From an uncultured Bacteroidia bacterium (lineage in GTDB: Bacteria > Bacteroidota > Bacteroidia > Bacteroidales > UBA932): a stretch of DNA of 7,425 nucleotides. The stretch spans positions 1-7,425 of the forward strand of contig CADBUS010000014.1 of the NCBI GenBank assembly GCA_902797895.1, given 5' to 3'. Positions 4,548-7,425 of the stretch are shown here, in pieces. The position numbers were made by a program, and so were the translations under genes. A model generated the notes under the pieces. It had not been told where the DNA came from, made no database searches, and saw nothing but the letters and a program-made list of their open reading frames with translations. How positions within the stretch are numbered: the first letter of the stretch is position 1; each line of letters starts with the position of its first letter.

Positions 4548-5960
4548 ATGGCAAAGGTTAAAAAGGCATTTTTTTGCAACAACTGCGGATATGAGAGCGC
4601 AAAGTGGCTTGGGCAATGCCCCTCTTGCGGCAAATGGAACACTATGGTTGAGGAGGTTATTGCAAAGCAAAGCGGCCCCACATCCAAAAGCGTAACCATT
4701 TCCACACAGAGCGCAAAGCCTATAAAACTCTCTGATATTGAAGCAAATGGCAATGAAGAGAGAATTGTACTCGCCCCTGCGGAAACTCTCTCTGCCAATG
4801 GTGAGGCAAATATCAGCGAGCTTGATAGGATTTTGGGCGGAGGAATGGTGAAAGGCTCTCTGGTGCTTATAGGTGGAGAGCCCGGCATAGGAAAATCTAC
4901 TCTCTCTTTGCAAATTCCACTTGGCTGCCCTACTCTTAAAACCCTCTATGTATCGGGCGAGGAGAGCGTACGCCAAATTAAGATGAGAGCGGAGAGATTG
5001 GGGGGAGCGCACGAGAGCTGCTACATACTCTCAGAAACCTCTTTGGAAAATATTTTGGAGCAGGCAAAACAGATTGCTCCTCAGCTGCTTATTATAGACT
5101 CCATTCAAACTATATTCTCCCAGCTCATAGAGAGTTCTGCCGGCAGCGTATCGCAAGTGAGAGAATGTGCCGCCGCATTGTTAAGATTTGCCAAAGAGAG
5201 CAATACTCCTGTAATACTTATAGGCCATATTACCAAAGATGGAACTATAGCAGGGCCGAAAGTGTTGGAACATATTGTAGATGTAGTGTTGCAGTTTGAG
5301 GGAGATACTCGCCACTCATTCAGGATTTTACGCAGCATTAAAAACCGCTTTGGAGCCTCTGCGGAGCTTGCTGTATATGAGATGACGGGGGGCGGATTGA
5401 GAGAGATTCTCAACCCTTCTGAAATGTTTATCTCTACCCATAATCAGGAGTTGAGCGGCACCGCAGTAGCTGCAATGTTAGATGGTACAAGGCCGTTTCT
5501 TATTGAGGTACAAGCACTTGTAAGCACAGCCGCATACGGAACTCCGCAGCGTTCAGCCACAGGTTTTGATGTGCGTAGAATGAATATGCTCCTTGCGGTA
5601 CTTGAAAAACGAGTAGGATTCAAGCTCTCTGTAAAAGATGTATTTCTGAACATTGCCGGAGGAATAAAAATTTCAGATCCGGCCTGCGATTTGGCTATTG
5701 TTATGAGCATACTCTCATCTAATTTTGATGTGGCTGTAAATCAGAAAATTGCCTTTGCGGCAGAGATCGGCCTCTCAGGAGAGGTACGCCCCGTTTCCCA
5801 AATAGAGAGAAGGATTTCAGAGGCAGAAAAACTCGGATTTGAGAAAATTTATATCTCCTCATTCAATCAGCTACAAGAGCGTAAATACAAGAAGATTAAG
5901 GTAGTTTGCGCCGCAAATGTTCCGCAGATAGTACGCGAGGTCTTTCAAGAGGGCTCCTAA
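4548..5960 (+). CDS. radA: DNA repair protein RadA (Sms)
   Basis: This is a 470-residue protein of normal length for RadA, starting at ATG 4548. Domains in order: an N-terminal zinc finger with Cys10, Cys13, Cys24 and Cys27; a RecA-like ATPase with Walker A GEPGIGKST (110-118) and Walker B LLIIDS (180-185); the RadA-specific KNRFG motif (265-269); and a C-terminal Lon-protease-like domain from about 300 to 460 lacking the Lon catalytic serine context, which acts as a scaffold. RadA is a cytoplasmic hexameric helicase-like motor that promotes branch migration and strand-exchange extension in homologous recombination, repair and transformation. All diagnostic motifs are intact. It has its own promoter and is transcribed away from the repeat island. 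Its TAA stop overlaps the stop codon of convergent prmC. Confidence 0.97.
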   Translation: MAKVKKAFFCNNCGYESAKWLGQCPSCGKWNTMVEEVIAKQSGPTSKSVTISTQSAKPIKLSDIEANGNEERIVLAPAETLSANGEANISELDRILGGGMVKGSLVLIGGEPGIGKSTLSLQIPLGCPTLKTLYVSGEESVRQIKMRAERLGGAHESCYILSETSLENILEQAKQIAPQLLIIDSIQTIFSQLIESSAGSVSQVRECAAALLRFAKESNTPVILIGHITKDGTIAGPKVLEHIVDVVLQFEGDTRHSFRILRSIKNRFGASAELAVYEMTGGGLREILNPSEMFISTHNQELSGTAVAAMLDGTRPFLIEVQALVSTAAYGTPQRSATGFDVRRMNMLLAVLEKRVGFKLSVKDVFLNIAGGIKISDPACDLAIVMSILSSNFDVAVNQKIAFAAEIGLSGEVRPVSQIERRISEAEKLGFEKIYISSFNQLQERKYKKIKVVCAANVPQIVREVFQEGS

Positions 5961-7015
5961 TATGGGGCAGTAGCAGAAACAAAACGCTGTTTATTATTTA
6001 TATCGTTGTGGATAAGCACATTATTAAAGCCCTCTCTTATCGCGATGGTTGCAACCTCCTGTGCAAAGTTTTCATTCACCTCAAAATAGAGCCTGCCGCC
6101 GCTCCTTAGCAGCCTTTTGGCAAGAGAGGTTATTGCGTTATAAAAGAGAAGCGGATTAGCATCCGGTACAAAGAGAGCTTCGGCCGGCTCATAGGCCAAC
6201 ACATTTTTGTGCATTGCCTCTTTCTGACTCTCCGCTATGTATGGTGGATTGGATACAACAATATCCAACTCACCTATAAAGGAGTGAAGGGTATTCGCGC
6301 CAATATCGGTGCCGGAAAAGCCACTTAAAACATCGTACTTGAAAAACATCGGCCATCGGCTTCCTTTTATAATATTCTGACTCTTAGCATATCCAAGAGC
6401 AGTTTCTGAAATATCGCAACCGTAACTCTCCAAGCCAAACTCCTCTGCACAGCCTTCTGCCCTTTTGGTTTTAAGCGCCTCAGTTAATCTTTTGTGCAAA
6501 CTCCAAGCAATGCAGCCGCTACCGGTGCAAACATCAAATATCTTGAAAGCCCTGCCGGCAAATCCTTTTTTATATTGCTGTACCATTGAAGCAACATCTT
6601 TTCTGTTCCAAGCAGTTACAACATCTTTTGTAATAAGATTTACAAGCTCTTCTGTCTCGGGGCGCGGAATCAGAACACCGGGGCCTACTTTAAATCTATT
6701 GCCGCAAAAAATCTCAAATCCTGCAATATACTGCACCGGCTCTCCTGCCGCCAAACGAGTTATAATCTGCTCAATAATCTCCCCTGCACCATTTACAGGG
6801 CGGTAGTTAATCGGGAGCGGAAGTAAACTGTCTGGATTAAAAAGAGGCTCATACCTCTTTAGCCCAAAAACATCCTCCAACACTCGAGCTGCTATTGCAT
6901 TGGCCTCATTTTGAGAATAGAGCGGAGAATGCTTTGCAACACAGTTTGCAGCATCTGCAGCCCCTCGCCCACAAAGAGCGCTCACACAGCTATTTACAAA
7001 TTCAGAAACTAACAT
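5957..7015 (-). CDS. prmC: Peptide chain release factor N5-glutamine methyltransferase PrmC (HemK)
   Basis: I choose ATG 7013-7015 (352 residues) over an in-frame TTG one codon upstream. PrmC methylates the glutamine of the GGQ motif of release factors RF1 and RF2 with S-adenosylmethionine, in the cytoplasm. The N-terminal helical domain ends in GEPVQYIAG (91-99), followed by GPGVLIPRPETEELV (111-125), the SAM-binding loop DVCTGSGCIA (161-170), the acidic residue of GCDIS (199-203) and the substrate motif NPPYI (256-260). The protein is longer than the usual 280-290 residues: extra material appears at about 131-155, 176-198 and 232-248, all between conserved motifs, so the core is intact. Its TAG stop (5957-5959) overlaps the radA TAA (5958-5960) on the other strand. 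It is divergent from tonB. Confidence 0.95.
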   Translation of the reverse strand: MLVSEFVNSCVSALCGRGAADAANCVAKHSPLYSQNEANAIAARVLEDVFGLKRYEPLFNPDSLLPLPINYRPVNGAGEIIEQIITRLAAGEPVQYIAGFEIFCGNRFKVGPGVLIPRPETEELVNLITKDVVTAWNRKDVASMVQQYKKGFAGRAFKIFDVCTGSGCIAWSLHKRLTEALKTKRAEGCAEEFGLESYGCDISETALGYAKSQNIIKGSRWPMFFKYDVLSGFSGTDIGANTLHSFIGELDIVVSNPPYIAESQKEAMHKNVLAYEPAEALFVPDANPLLFYNAITSLAKRLLRSGGRLYFEVNENFAQEVATIAIREGFNNVLIHNDINNKQRFVSATAPY

Positions 7016-7019
7016 CAAT

Positions 7020-7027
7020 CAAATGTA
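7020..7027 (-). promoter_or_regulatory. Possible -7 box of prmC (leaderless start)
   Basis: Read on the minus strand this is TACATTTG, a full match to TAnnTTTG. It ends only 4 bp before the chosen ATG, so transcription would begin at or next to the start codon. No -33 TTTG is present at 19-21 bp, so a chance match is quite possible. Confidence 0.3.
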
Positions 7028-7129
7028 GAAAAACCTCAACAAAACACTATCTGCGAATATATAAATAATCAGCTTTAAGTGAAAATAAAACAACTAAACT
7101 GCTGAAATCTATTGTTCAAAGGTTTAGAA

Positions 7130-7174
7130 AAAGCGTTGATATTAAATTGATTTTTCTGTGATAAAGCGTTGATA
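7130..7174 (+). repeat. Pair of 12-bp direct repeats upstream of the tonB promoter
   Basis: AAAGCGTTGATA occurs at 7130-7141 and again at 7163-7174, a 33-bp step (about three helical turns); both copies are followed after a few bases by TTGA. The spacing just upstream of the -33 element would suit a regulator binding on one face of DNA. No known operator is recognised. Confidence 0.4.
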
Positions 7175-7203
7175 ATTGTTTGAGAATAAATTGATAGCAG
7201 AAA

Positions 7204-7235
7204 TTTGTTGGTGCGCAGATGCGGCTATAATTTTG
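7204..7235 (+). promoter_or_regulatory. Bacteroidetes-type promoter of tonB
   Basis: TTTG (7204-7207) and TAATTTTG (7228-7235) match the -33 and -7 consensus exactly, separated by 20 bp, within the known 19-21 bp range. Transcription would start near 7238, giving a leader of about 69 nt. Confidence 0.78.
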
Positions 7236-7306
7236 CTTACGAAACAAGAAACAACACTTATAACAGAAGAGCAGATATAACAACAATAATCTTAAAAATT
7301 ATCGTT

Positions 7307-7425
7307 ATGGAAAAAAAGAAAAACAACAGAGCTAATCTTGAGAACAAGAGAACTCTATTTTTGGAGCTTGGGCTTATGACCGCCCTTGCTGTTGTGCTAT
7401 TCTCATTTGAGTGGGGCTCCTCTGA
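7307..7425 (+). CDS. tonB: TonB energy transducer, N-terminal part (cut by window end)
   Basis: The ORF begins at ATG 7307-7309 and runs off the window after 39 codons. The N-terminus is a basic, Asn/Lys-rich start (MEKKKNNRANLENKR), then a single membrane segment, LFLELGLMTALAVVLFSF, ending in EW. This matches the start typical of Bacteroidetes TonB proteins, in which a LENKR-type segment precedes the single inner-membrane anchor that contacts ExbB/ExbD. The rest, including the C-terminal TonB box-binding domain, lies beyond the window. The full protein transfers proton-motive energy to TonB-dependent outer-membrane receptors. No ribosome site of the Shine-Dalgarno type precedes the ATG; the upstream region is A-rich. 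The identification rests on this short N-terminus only. Confidence 0.85.
   Translation, partial: MEKKKNNRANLENKRTLFLELGLMTALAVVLFSFEWGSS

Larger units (their letters stand above)
7016..7306. other. Divergent intergenic region between prmC and tonB
   Basis: This 291-bp AT-rich stretch contains no plausible gene. It holds a possible -7 box for prmC (7020-7027), a 12-bp direct repeat (7130-7141 and 7163-7174), a consensus promoter for tonB (7204-7235) and an A-rich tonB leader without a Shine-Dalgarno sequence. No RNA gene or riboswitch was recognised. Confidence 0.8.

Noticed and set aside
4517..5012. Minus-strand open frames opposite the 5' part of radA
   Set aside because: They are shadows of a full-length RadA with all motifs.

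Overview
The window looks like chromosomal DNA from an uncultured member of the Bacteroidales (Bacteroidetes). The evidence is a TonB N-terminus of the Bacteroidetes type, promoters matching the Bacteroidetes consensus (TTTG, about 20 bp, TAnnTTTG), start codons without Shine-Dalgarno sites, and exported proteins cleaved at an 'FA|Q' junction. No RNA gene, CRISPR array or conventional insertion sequence was seen.

Layout, left to right. At 1-984 (+) is the 3' part of a multi-pass membrane protein of the YbhN/LPG-synthase-TM flippase-like family; its start lies before the window. It converges on a minus-strand pair: an exported C26-type glutamine amidotransferase-like hydrolase (1018-1842) and, upstream of it, an exported beta-lactamase-fold serine hydrolase (1898-3703). 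The 55 bp gap without a visible promoter suggests co-transcription. Upstream of these, 3715-4419 is a repeat-rich island holding a small AT-rich GIY-YIG endonuclease gene (3894-4175, minus) between two long direct repeats. Then come radA (4548-5960, +), prmC (5957-7015, minus, its stop codon overlapping that of radA), a 291 bp divergent intergenic region with a strong promoter, and the first 39 codons of tonB (7307-7425, +).

The most interesting part is the island at 3715-4419. Each flanking repeat (183 and 161 bp) starts with one copy of a 28-nt hairpin unit in inverted orientation, continues with a tandem array of a 22-bp unit that repeats only the 5' arm of that hairpin, and ends with a forward copy of the hairpin. 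The forward and inverted hairpin units differ at five positions: four form two compensatory base-pair changes and the fifth is the free middle base of a GNA triloop. This argues for selection on the folded single strand. The nuclease gene takes its stop codon from one repeat and has its start codon 1 bp from the other, and it is about 28% GC against roughly 45% in its neighbours. It resembles a mobile or selfish cassette in which a GIY-YIG nuclease travels with, or acts on, hairpin repeats. That function is inferred and untested.

The remaining genes are ordinary: RadA acts in recombination and repair, PrmC methylates release factors, TonB energises outer-membrane transport, and the two exported hydrolases probably act on peptides or cell-wall material in the periplasm.
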